Assembly (NCBI GenBank): GCA_009760855.2
Contig: WPIO01000319.1
Location: 1 to 32,824, forward strand
Direction: 5' to 3'
DNA length: 32,824 bases
DNA from: Cristatella mucedo
Taxonomy: Eukaryota > Bryozoa > Phylactolaemata > Cristatellidae
In this document: piece after piece, positions 1-9,952 of the stretch
Numbering within the stretch: position 1 is the stretch's first letter
Layout: each line of letters opens with the position of its first letter
Position numbers and translations under genes: made by a program
The notes under the pieces: generated by a model
Database searches by the model: none
The model's input: only the letters and a program-made list of their open reading frames with translations
What the model was told of the DNA's origin: nothing

Positions 1-416
1 TGAATAATTCAATTCGCTTGAGTTTGCAGCAGATCGCAGAATATGAAGACACCACGATACTGCTCGTTATAGAGCGTGATAACTTGCTTCAGAGTGCAGT
101 GCCTTGCATTAGGCCATTCACACTTGAATAGCTTATTTTGCATGACTTCACTGCAGATCGCACAATATCTAGATACTTTAAATGAACCCGTCAAGGCATG
201 AAGTATCTCGGAGCAGAGTGCAGGCCTTGCTTTAGGCAATCGCGCTTAAACAATTCATTTCGCTTGAGTTTGCAGCAGATAGCTGAATAAAAAGACAACC
301 TCGATACTGCTCGTTATAGTCGTGTAATAACTTGCTGCAGATTACGGCGCCTTGCATTAGGCCATTCACACTTGAATAGCTTATTTTGCATGACTTCACA
401 GCAGATCGCACAATAT

Positions 417-551
417 CTAGATACTTTAAATCAACCCGCCAAAGCATGCAGTAGCTCGGAGAGGAGTGCAGGATTTGCTTTAGGCAATCGCACATAAATA
501 TCACTCGTGAATAACCTACTTTGCAGGACTTCACAGCAGATCGCACAATAT
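417..551. repeat. Shortened satellite dimer (135 bp, internal deletion)
   Basis: The landmark spacing here is 135 bp instead of 246. The dimer begins as e type (gtgcaggatttgctttagg) and after gcacataaata near 498 jumps to tcactcgtgaataacc, the tail of a g-type half B. About 111 bp is missing, close to half a dimer, with both sides of the join at roughly equivalent places in halves A and B. Misaligned recombination between the halves is the likely cause. Confidence 0.8.
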
Positions 552-2276
552 CTAGATATTTTAAATCAACCCGTCAAGTCATGCAGTCGCTCGGAGCAGA
601 GTGCAGGCCTTGCTTTAGGCAATCGCACATGAATAACTTATTTCGCTTGTGTTTCCAGCAGATCGCAGAAATAGAAGACACCTCGATACTGCTGGTTATA
701 TCGTGTGATAACTTGCTGCAGATTGCAGTGCCTAGCATTAGGCCATTCACACTTGAATAGCTTATCTTGCATGAGTTCACAACAGATCGCACAATATCTA
801 GATACTTTAAATCAACCCGCCAGAGCGTGCAGTAGTTTGCAGCAGAGCACAGCTCCTTGCTTTAGGCAATCGCACATGAATGAGTCATTTCAGCTCAGGT
901 TTGCAGTTGATCGCGGAATATAAAGACACCTCGATACTGCTCGTTATATCGTGTGATAGCTTGCTGCAGAGTGAGGCGCCTAGCATTAGGCCATTCACAC
1001 TTGAATAACCTACTAGGCATGAGATCGCAGCTGATCGCACAATATCTAGATACTTTAAATCAACCCGTCAAGGCATGAAGTATCTCGGAACGGAGTGCAG
1101 GCCTTGCTTTAGGCAATCGCACTTGAATAATTCATTTCGCTTGAGTTTGCAGCAGATCGCTGAATATAAAGACACCTCGATACTGCTGGTTATATCGTGT
1201 GATAACTTGCTGCGGATTGCGGCGCCTAGCATTAGGCCATTCACACTTGAATAGCTTATTTTGCATGACTTCACAGCAGATCGCACAATATCTAAATACT
1301 TTAAATGAACCCGCCAGAGCATGCAGTAGTTTGCAGCAGAGCGCAGCTCCTTGCTTTAGGCAATCGCACATGAATACCACATTTCGGTTGAGTTTGCAGC
1401 AGATCGCTGAATGTAAAGACACCTCGATACTGCTCGTTATATCGTGTGATAACTTGCTGCAGATTGCAGCGCCTAGCATTAGGACAATCACACTTAAATA
1501 GCATATTTTGCATGACTTCACCGCAGATCGCACAATATCTAGATACTTCAAATCAACCAGTAAAGGCAAGAAGTAGCTCGGAGCAGAGTGCAGGCCTTGC
1601 TATATGCAGTCGCACTTGAATAATTCATTTCGCTTGAGTTTGCAGCAGATCGCAGAATATGAAGACACCACGATACTGCTCGTTATAGAGCGTGATAACT
1701 TGCTTCAGAGTGCAGTGCCTTGCATTAGGCCATTCACACTTGAATAGCTTATTTTGCATGACTTCACAGCAGATCGCACAATATCTAGATACTTTAAATG
1801 AACCCGTCAAGGCATGAAGTATCTCGGAGCAGAGTGCAGGCCTTGCTTTACGCAATCGCACTTAAACAATTCATTTCGCTTGAGTTTGCAGCCGATAGCT
1901 GAATAAAATAACAACTCGATACTGCTCGTTATGTCGTGTGATAACTTGCTGCAGATTACGGCGCCTTGCGTTAGGCCATTCACAATTGAATAGCTTATTT
2001 TGCATGACTTCACAGCAGATCGCACAATATCTAGATACTTTAAATCAACCCGTCAAGTCATGCAGTCCCTCGGAGAGGAGTGCAGGATTTGCTTTAGGCA
2101 ATCGCATATAAATAACACATTTCGGTTGAGTTTGCAGCAGATCGCTGAATGTAAAGACACCTCGATACTGCTCGTTATATCGTGTGATAACTTGCTGCAG
2201 GGTGCGGCGCCTAGCATTAGGTAGTTCACTCGTGAATAACCTACTTTGCAGGACTTCACAGCAGATCGCACAATAT
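552..2276. repeat. Variant HOR copy, seven dimers (about 1,725 bp)
   Basis: Seven dimers (starts 552, 798, 1046, 1292, 1539, 1785, 2031) span 1,725 bp, the same period as the standard copies downstream. The order is a, b, then a d-like and a b-like dimer, then c, d and a hybrid that begins like e and ends like g. Relative to standard a-b-c-d-e-f-g, dimers have been exchanged but total length kept. The d-specific sequence tatagagcgtgataacttgc, which also opens the window near 65, recurs near 1682. Confidence 0.75.
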
Positions 2277-2522
2277 CTAGATACTTTAAATCAACCCGTC
2301 AAGTCATGCAGTCGCTCGGAGCAGAGTGCAGGCCCTGCTTTAGGCAATCGCACTTGAATAACTTATTTCGCTTGTGTTTGCAGCAGATCGCAGAATATGA
2401 AGACACCTCGATACTGCTGGTTACATCGTGTGATAACTTGCTGCGGATTGCGGCGCCTAGCATTAGGCCATTCACACTTGAATAGCTTATCTTGCATGAG
2501 TTCACAACAGATCGCACAATAT
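2277..2522. repeat. Representative satellite dimer (type a), half A + half B
   Basis: This is a reference example of the 246-bp unit. Half A (2277-2398, 122 bp) starts at ctagatactttaaatcaacc and ends at gcagaatat. Half B (2399-2522, 124 bp) starts at gaagacacctcgatactgct and ends at gcacaatat. The two halves align over most of their right two thirds: gcagagtgcagg with a gcggattgcgg-type segment, tttaggcaatcgcacttgaat with attaggccattcacacttgaat, and the shared cagatcgca end. Their first 40 bases are much more diverged. Half B holds a perfect 5-bp dyad, GCCTA-gcat-TAGGC, at 2455-2468. Confidence 0.93.
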
Positions 2523-4245
2523 CTAGATACTTTAAATCAACCCGCCAGAGCGTGCAGTAGTTTGCAGCAGAGCGCAGCTCCTTGCTTTAGGCAATCGCAC
2601 ATGAATACCACATTTCGGTTAAGTTTGCTGCAGATCGCTGAATATGAAGACACCTCGATACTGCTGGTTATATCGTGTGATAACTTGCTGCAGATTGCAG
2701 CGCCTAGCATTAGGACAATCACACTTAAATAGCATATTTTGCATGACTTCACCACAGATCGCACAATATCTAGATACTTCAAATCAACCAGTAAAGGCAA
2801 GAAGTAGCTCGGAGCAGAGTGCAGGCCTTGCTATATGCAGTCGCACTTGAATAATTCATTTCGCTTGAGTTTGCAGCAGATCGCAGAATATGAAGACACC
2901 ACGATACTGCTCGTTATAGAGCGTGATAACTTGCTTCAGAGTGCAGTGCCTTGCATTAGGCCATTCACACTTGAATAGCTTATTTTGCATGACTTCACAG
3001 CAGATCGCACAATATCTAGATACTTTAAATGAACCCGTCAAGGCATGAAGTATCTCGGAGCAAAGTGCAGGCCTTGCTTTAGGCAATCGCACTTAAACAA
3101 TTCATTTCGCTTGAGTTTGCAGCAGATAGCTGAATAAAATAACAACTCGATACTGCTCGTTATGTCGTGTGATAACTTGCTGCAGATTACGGCGCCTTGC
3201 GTTAGGCCATTCACAATTGAATAGCTTATTTTGCATGACTTCACAGCAGATCGCACAATATCTAGATACTTTAAATCAACCCGTCAAGTCATGCAGTCCC
3301 TCGGAGAGGAGTGCAGGATTTGCTTTAGGCAATCGCACATAAATAACTCATTTCGGTTGAGTTTGCAGCAGATCGCTGAATGTAAAGACACCTCGATACT
3401 GCTCGTTATATCGAGCGATGACGTACTGCAGAGTGCTGGGCCTTGCATTAACCTATTCACACATGAATAGCTTATTTTGCATGAGTTTACAGCAGATTGC
3501 TCGATATGTAGATACTTTATATCAAACCGTCAAGTCATGCAGGACCTCGGAGCAGAGTGATGGCCTTGCTTCAGGCAATCGCACTTAAATGAGTCATTTC
3601 GCTTAAGTTTGCAGCAGATCGCAGAATACCAAGACACCTCGATACTTCTCGTTATATCGTGTGATAGCTTGCTGCAGAGTGAGGCGCCTAGCATTAGGCC
3701 ATTCACACTTGAATAACCTACTAGGCATGAGATCGCAGCTGATCGCACAATATCTAGATACTTTAAATGAACCCGTCAAGGCATGAAGTATCTCGGAGCA
3801 GGGTGCAGGCCTTGCTTTAGGCAATCGCACTTAAATAATTCATTTCGCTTGAGTTTGCAGCAGATAGCTGAATAAAATGACAACTCGATACTGCTCATTA
3901 TATCATGTGATAACTTGCTGCAGATTGCTGCTCCATGCATTAGGCCATTCACAATTAAATAGCTTGTTTTGCATGACTTCACAGCAGATCGCACAATATC
4001 TAGACACTTTAAATCAACCCCTCAAGTCATGCAGTCAATCGGAGAGGAGTGCAGGATTTGCTTTAGGCAATCGCACTTGAATGAGTCATTTCGCTTAAGT
4101 TTGCAGCAGATCGCAAAATACAAAGACACCTCGATACTGCTCGTTATATCGTGTGATAACTTGCTGCAGGGTGCGGCGCCTAGCATTAGGTAGTTCATTC
4201 GTGAATAACCTACTTTGCAGGACTTCACAGCAGATCGCACAATAT
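2277..4245. repeat. HOR copy I with one extra dimer (eight dimers)
   Basis: Dimers a (2277), b (2523), c (2770), d (3016), e (3262) and f (3508) are followed by a d-like dimer (3754) and a hybrid (4000). The hybrid starts like e (gtgcaggatttgc near 4050) and ends like g (gcattaggtagttcattcgt near 4181). The copy is therefore eight dimers (1,969 bp) instead of seven. Each type has a diagnostic left end: a gtcatgcagtcgctcggagc, b ccgccagagcgtgcagtag, c ccagtaaaggcaagaagtag, d gtcaaggcatgaagtatctc, e atgcagtccctcggagagg, f gatatgtagatactttatat, g ccgtctaagcatgcggtag. Confidence 0.8.
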
Positions 4246-5970
4246 CTAGATACTTTAAATCAACCCGTCAAGTCATGCAGTCGCTCGGAGCAGAGTGCAG
4301 GCCCTGCTTTAGGCAATCGCACTTGAATAACTTATTTCGCTTGTGTTTGCAGCAGATCGCAGAATATGAAGACACCTCGATACTGCTGGTTATATCGTGT
4401 GATAACTTGCTGCGGATTGCGGCGCCTAGCATTAGGCCATTCACACTTGAATAGCTTATCTTGCATGAGTTCACAACAGATCGCACAATATCTAGATACT
4501 TTAAATCAACCCGCCAGAGCGTGCAGTAGTTTGCAGCAGAGCGCAGCTCCTTGCTTTAGGCAATCGCACATGAATACCACATTTCGGTTAAGTTTGCTGC
4601 AGATCGCTGAATATGAAGACACCTCGATACTGCTGGTTATATCGTGTGATAACTTGCTGCAGATTGCAGCGCCTAGCATTAGGACAATCACACTTAAATA
4701 GCATATTTTGCATGACTTCACCGCAGATCGCACATATCTAGATACTTCAAATCAACCAGTAAAGGCAAGAAGTAGCTCGGAGCAGAGTGCAGGCCTTGCT
4801 AAATGCAGTCGCACTTCAATAATTCATTTCGCTTGAGTTTGCAGCAGATCCCAGAATATGAAGACACCACGATACTGCTCGTTATAGAGCGTGATAACTT
4901 GCTTCAGAGTGCAGTGCCTTGCATTAGGCCATTTACACTTGAATAGCTTATTTTTTACATGACTTCACAGCAGATCGCACAATATCTAGATACTTTAAAT
5001 GAACCCGTCAAGGCATGAAGTATCTCGGAGCAGAGTGCAGGCCTTGCTTTAGGCAATCGCACTTAAATAATTCATTTCGCTTGAGTTTGCAGCAGATAGC
5101 TGAATAAAATGACAACTCGATACTGCTCGTTATATCGTGTGATAACTTGCTGCAGATTGCGGCGCCATGCATTAGGCCATTCACAATTGAATAGCTTGTT
5201 TTGCATGACTTTACAGCAGATCGCACAATATCTAGATAGTTTAAATCAACCTGTCAAGTCATGCAGTCCCTCGGAGAGGAGTGCAGGATTTGCTTTAGGC
5301 AATCGCACATAAATAACTCATTTCGGTTGAGTTTGCAGCAGATCGGTGAATGTAAAGACACCTCGATACTGCTCGTTATATCGCGTGACGACGTACTGCA
5401 GAGTGCTGGGCCTTGCATTAACCCATGCACACATGAATAGCTTATTTTGCATGGGTTTACAGCAGATCGCACGATATGTAGATACTTTATATCAAACCGT
5501 CAAGTCATGCAGGACCTCGGAGCAGAGTGATGGCCTTGCTTCAGGCAATCGCACTTGAATGAGTCATTTCGCTTAAGTTTGCAGCAGATCGCAGAATACA
5601 AAGATACCTCGATACTTCTCGTTATATCGTGTGATAGCTTGCTGCAGAGTGAGGCGCCTAGCATTAGGCCATTCAAACTTGAATAACCTACTAGGCATGA
5701 AATCGCAGCTGATCGCTCAATATATAGATACTTTAAATCAACCCGTCTAAGCATGCGGTAGCTTGCAACTGAGTGCAGCTCCTTGCTTTAGGCAATCGCA
5801 CCTAAACAACACATTTCGGTTAAGTTTGCTGCTGATCGCTGAATATAAAGACACCTCGATACTGCTCGTTATATCGTGTGATAACTTGCTGCAGGGTGCG
5901 GCGCCTAGCATTAGGTAGTTCACTCGTGAATAACCTACTTTGCAGGACTTCACAGCAGATCGCACAATAT
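4246..5970. repeat. HOR copy II, canonical seven dimers a-g
   Basis: This is the cleanest full copy: a 4246, b 4492, c 4738, d 4986, e 5232, f 5478, g 5724, totalling 1,725 bp. The diagnostic left ends described for copy I occur in order. Small differences from its sisters include loss of two bases before the c/d boundary (cgcacatatcta near 4731) and extra T's near 4951. It works as the reference for aligning the others. Confidence 0.85.
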
Positions 5971-8209
5971 CTAGATACTTTAAATCAACCCGTCAAGTCA
6001 TGCAGTCGCTCGGAGCAGAGTGCAGGCCCTGCTTTAGGTAATCGCACTTGAATAACTTATTTCGCTTGTGTTTGCAGCAGATCGCAGAATATGAAGACAC
6101 CTCGATACTGCTGGTTATATCGTGTGATAACTTGCTGCGGATTGCGGCATCTAGCATTAGGCCATTCACTCTTGAATAGCTTATCTTGCATGAGTTCACA
6201 ACAGATCGCACAATATCTAGATACTTTAAATCAACCCGCCAGAGCATGCAGTAGTTTGCAGCAGAGTGCAGCTCCTTGCTTTAGGCAATCGCACATGAAT
6301 ACCACATTTCGGTTAAGTTTGCTGCAGATCGCTGAAGATGAAGACACCTCGATACTGCTGGTTATATCGTGTGATAACTTGCTGCAGATTGCAGCGCCTA
6401 GCATTAGGACAATCACACTTAAATAGCATATTTTGCATGACTTCACCGCAGATCGCACAATATCTAGATACTTCAAATCAACCAGTAAAGGCAAGAAGTA
6501 GCTCGGAGCAGAGTGCAGGCCTTGCTATATGCAGTCGCACTTGAATAATTCATTTCGCTTGAGTTTGCAGCAGATCACAGAATATGAAGACACCACGATA
6601 CTGCTCGTTATAGAGCGTGATAACTTGCTTCAGAGTGCAGTGCCTTGCATTAGGCCATTCACACTTGAATAGCTTATTTTGCATGACTTCACAGCAGATC
6701 GCACAATATCTAGATACTTTAAATGAACCCGTCAAGGCATGAAGTATCTCGGAGCAGAGTGCAGGCCTTGCTTTAGGCAATCGCACTTAAATAATTCATT
6801 TCGCTTGAGTTTGCAGCAGATAGCTGAATAAAATAACAACTCGATACTGCTCGTTATATCGTGTGATAACTTGCTGCAGATTACGGCGCCTTGCGTTAGG
6901 CCATTCACAATTGAATAGCTTATTTTGCATGACTTCACAGCAGATCGCACAATATCTAGATACTTTAAATCAACCCGTCAAGTCATGCAGTCCCTCGGAG
7001 AGGAGTGCAGGATCGTGTTTGCTTTAGGCAATCGCACATAAATACATATCATTTCGGTTGAGTTTGCAGCAGATCGCTGAATCGACCCGTCAAAAGACAC
7101 CTCGATACTGCTCGTTATATCGCGTGATGACATACTGCTGCAGAGTGCTGGGCCTTGCTTGCATTAACCCATTCACACATGAATAGCTTATTTTGCATGA
7201 GTTTACAGCAGATCGCACGATATGTAGATACTTTATATCAAACCGTCAAGTCATGCAGGACCTCGGAGCTGAGTGATGGCCTTGCTTCAGGCAATCGCAC
7301 TTGAATGAGTCATTTCGCTTAAGTTTGCAGCAGATCGCAGAATACATAGACACCTCGATACTTCTCGTTATATCGTGTGATAGCTTGCTGCAGAGTGAGG
7401 CGCCTAGCATTAGGCCATTCACACTTGAATAACCTACTAGGCATGAGATCGCAGCTGATCGCTCAATATATAGATACTTTAAATCAACCCGTCTAAGCAT
7501 GCGGTAGCTTGCAACTAAGTGCAGCTCCTTGCTTTAGGCAATCGCACCTAAACAACACAATTCGTTTAAGTTTGCTGCTGATCGCTGAATATAAAGACAC
7601 CTCGATACTGCTCGTTATATCGCGTGACGACGTACTGCAGAGTGCTGGGCCTTGCATTAACCCATGCACACATGAATAGCTTATTTTGCATGGGTTTACA
7701 GCAGATCGCACGATATGTAGATACTTTATATCAAACCGTCAAGTCATGCAGGACCTCGGAGCAGAGTGATGGCCTTGCTTCAGGCAATCGCACTTGAATG
7801 AGTCATTTCGCTTAAGTTTGCAGCAGATCGCAGAATACAAAGACACCTCGATACTTCTCGTTATATCGTGTGATAGCTTGCTGCAGAGTGAGGCGCCTAG
7901 CATTAGGCCATTCACACTTGAATAACCTACTAGGCATGAGATCGCAGCTGATCGCACAATATCTAGATACTTTAAATCAACCCGTCTAAGCATGCGGTAG
8001 CTTGCAACTGAGTGCAGCTCCTTGCTTTAGGCAATCGCACCTAAACAACACATTTCGTTTAAGTTTGCTGCTGATCGCTGAATATAAAGACACCTCGATA
8101 CTGCTCGTTATATCGTGTGATAACTTGCTGCAGGGTGCGGCGCCTAGCATTAGGTAGTTCACTCGTGAATAACCTACTTTGCAGGACTTCACAGCAGATC
8201 GCACAATAT
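5971..8209. repeat. HOR copy III, expanded to nine dimers
   Basis: Dimers a 5971, b 6217, c 6464, d 6710, e 6956 and f 7224 are followed by a hybrid at 7470, then a second f (7717) and g (7963). The hybrid begins like g (gtctaagcatgcgg at 7491) and ends like the end of an e dimer (gcgtgacgacgtactgcag near 7622). Dimer e is 268 bp long because of five short insertions at about 7010-7165. The stretch from about 5355 to 7593 reappears after 7594 with an offset of 2,239 bp. Confidence 0.82.
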
Positions 8210-9708
8210 CTAGATACTTTAAATCAACCCGTCAAGTCATGCAGTCGCTCGGAGCAGAGTGCAGGCCCTGCTTTAGGTAATCGCACTTGAATAACTTATT
8301 TCGCTTGTGTTTGCAGCAGATCGCAGAATATGAAGACACCTCGATACTGCTGGTTATATCGTGTGATAACTTGCTGCGGATTGCGGCACCTAGCATTAGG
8401 CCATTCACACTTGAATAGCTTATCTTGCATGAGTTCACAACAGATCGCACAATATCTAGATACTTTAAATCAACCCGCCAGAGCATGCAGTAGTTTGCAG
8501 CAGAGTGCAGCTCCTTGCTTTAGGCAATCGCACATGAATACCACATTTCGGTTAAGTTTGCTGCAGATCGCTGAAGATGAAGACACCTCGATACTGCTGG
8601 TTATATCGTGTGATAACTTGCTGCAGATTGCAGCGCCTAGCATTAGGACAATCACACTTAAATAGCATATTTTGCATGACTTCACCAGCAGATCGCACAA
8701 TATCTAGATACTTCAAATCAACCAGTAAAGGCAAGAAGTAGCTCGGAGCAGAGTGCAGGCCTTGCTATATGCAGTCGCACTTGAATAATTCATTTCGCTT
8801 GAGTTTGCAGCAGATCGCAGAATATGAAGACACCACGATACTGCTCGTTATAGAGCGTGATAACTTGCTTCGGAGTGCAGTGCCTTGCATTAGGCCATTC
8901 ACACTTGAATAGCTTATTTTGCATGACTTCACAGCAGATCGCACAATATCTAGATACTTTAAATGAACCCGTCAAGGCATGAAGTATCTCGGAGCAGAGT
9001 GCAGGCCTTGCTTTAGGCAATCGCACTTAAATAATTCATTTCGCTTAAGTTTGCAGCAGATAGCTGAATAAAATAAAAACTTGATACTGCTCGTTATATC
9101 GTGTGATAACTTGCTGCAGATTACGGCGCCTTGCGTTAGGCCATTCACAATTGAATAGCTTATTTTGCATGACTTCACAGCAGATCGCACAATATCTAGA
9201 TACTTTAAATCAACCCGTCAAGTCATGCAGTCCCTCGGAGAGGAGTGCAGGATTTGCTTTAGGCAATCGCACATAAATAACTCATTTCGGTTGAGTTTGC
9301 AGCAGATCGCTGAATGTAAAGACACCTCGATACTGCTCGTTATATCGCGTGATGACATACTGCAGAGTGCTGGGCCTTGCATTAACCCATTCACACATGA
9401 ATAGCTTATTTTGCATGAGTTTACAGCAGATCGCACGATATGTAGATACTTTATATCAAACCGTCAAGTCATGCAGGACCTCGGAGCAGAGTGATGGCCT
9501 TGCTTCAGGCAATCGCACTTGAATGAGTCATTTCGCTTAAGTTTGCAGCAGATCGCAGAATACAAAGACACCTCGATACTTCTCGTTATATCGTGTGATA
9601 GCTTGCTGCAGAGTGAGGCGCCTAGCATTAGGCCATTCACACTTGAATAACCTACTAGGCATGAGATCGCAGCTGATCGCACAATATCTAGATACTTTAA
9701 ATCAACCC

Positions 9709-9713
9709 GTCTA
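9709..9713. repeat. Target-site duplication, left copy (GTCTA)
   Basis: GTCTA closes the satellite sequence aacccGTCTA before the tail begins. It equals the five bases after the element. Uninterrupted sister dimers read cccgtctaagcatgcgg, so only one GTCTA existed before insertion. Confidence 0.82.
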
Positions 9714-9734
9714 TAATAATAATAATAATAATAA
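9714..9734. repeat. (TAA)7 microsatellite, 3' tail of the LINE
   Basis: Seven perfect TAA units on the plus strand, TTA on the element's sense strand, lie directly against the GTCTA target duplicate and are followed by TATT and GC. Short-motif tails instead of poly(A) are typical of L2/CR1-like and I-like elements. Because the target itself ends in TA, the exact tail/target boundary is uncertain by two bases. Confidence 0.92.
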
Positions 9735-9952
9735 TATTGCACTTGATAAAGCGCCCTCAGAGAACTTAATCTCTTTCTAGGCGCTTTACATTTGCTGCAA
9801 AGTGATACGCAATAGAATAGTAAGTAAAATCATGCTTGAAAAACAAACAAAATGAATAACATGGTTAGGGGTTACATGCACTGGGTCAGCATGCAAATGT
9901 GGTTAGTGGCAGCATGAACAGTGTCAGCACGCATAAGCACATCGAGGACGAA
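9735..9952 (-). other. 3' untranslated region of the LINE
   Basis: About 218 bp between the ORF stop and the TAA-type tail. It holds the stem-loop at 9747-9788 and, at about 9885-9935, three loose copies of a gtcagcatgc-like motif (gtcagcatgc, ggcagcatga, gtcagcacgc). No open frame of note and no satellite similarity was seen. Confidence 0.7.
9747..9788 (-). other. 3'-UTR stem-loop of the LINE
   Basis: A perfect 9-bp inverted repeat: TAAAGCGCC at 9747-9755 pairs with GGCGCTTTA at 9780-9788. Inside it a second 5-bp pair, AGAGA (9759-9763) and TCTCT (9770-9774), could extend the hairpin past a small internal loop. It lies just upstream, in element orientation, of the ATT-type tail. Comparable GC-rich hairpins beside the tail are known in L2-like LINEs and the SINEs they mobilise, where the 3' end is recognised by the reverse transcriptase. 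That role is inferred here. Confidence 0.75.

Larger units (their letters stand above)
1..9713. repeat. Satellite array, left part (246-bp dimers of 123-bp units)
   Basis: The landmark aatatctagata recurs head to tail with spacing 246-248 bp, for example with its inner C at 2031, 2277, 2523, 2770, 3016 and 3262. All copies share one orientation and no inverted copy was seen. Each dimer has two related halves. In the dimer at 2277, half A is 2277-2398 and half B is 2399-2522. Both contain gcagagtgc (or a close variant), a GCCT..TAGGC core, cacttgaata, and end in a gcagatcgca-aatat block, so the 246-bp unit arose from an ancestral 123-bp repeat. Nearly every dimer carries TCTAGA and often CTGCAG. 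No gene is visible. Function is unknown; large homogeneous arrays of this kind are often centromeric or heterochromatic, but nothing here proves that. Confidence 0.97.

Noticed and set aside
9-239. Minus-strand frame that recurs near 1625, 2856, 6550, 8790 and 11506 as a conserved small protein family
   Set aside because: Its recurrence follows the HOR period exactly and is explained by DNA-level repetition of the c/d dimers; no selection on the protein is visible.
2360-2385. CENP-B-box-like site (attTCGnnnnA...) in half A
   Set aside because: Sequences such as TTCGGTTGAGTTTGC match the first part of the TTCGnnnnAnnCGGG core but lack the CGGG, so the match is not meaningful.
2277-2522. tRNA- or SINE-derived satellite (Pol III A and B boxes)
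   Set aside because: No convincing B box (GGTTCGAnnCC) or A box at suitable spacing was found in either half.
9694-9713. Sequence-specific LINE target preference for the satellite
   Set aside because: Only one insertion is seen in the window, so no preference can be claimed.
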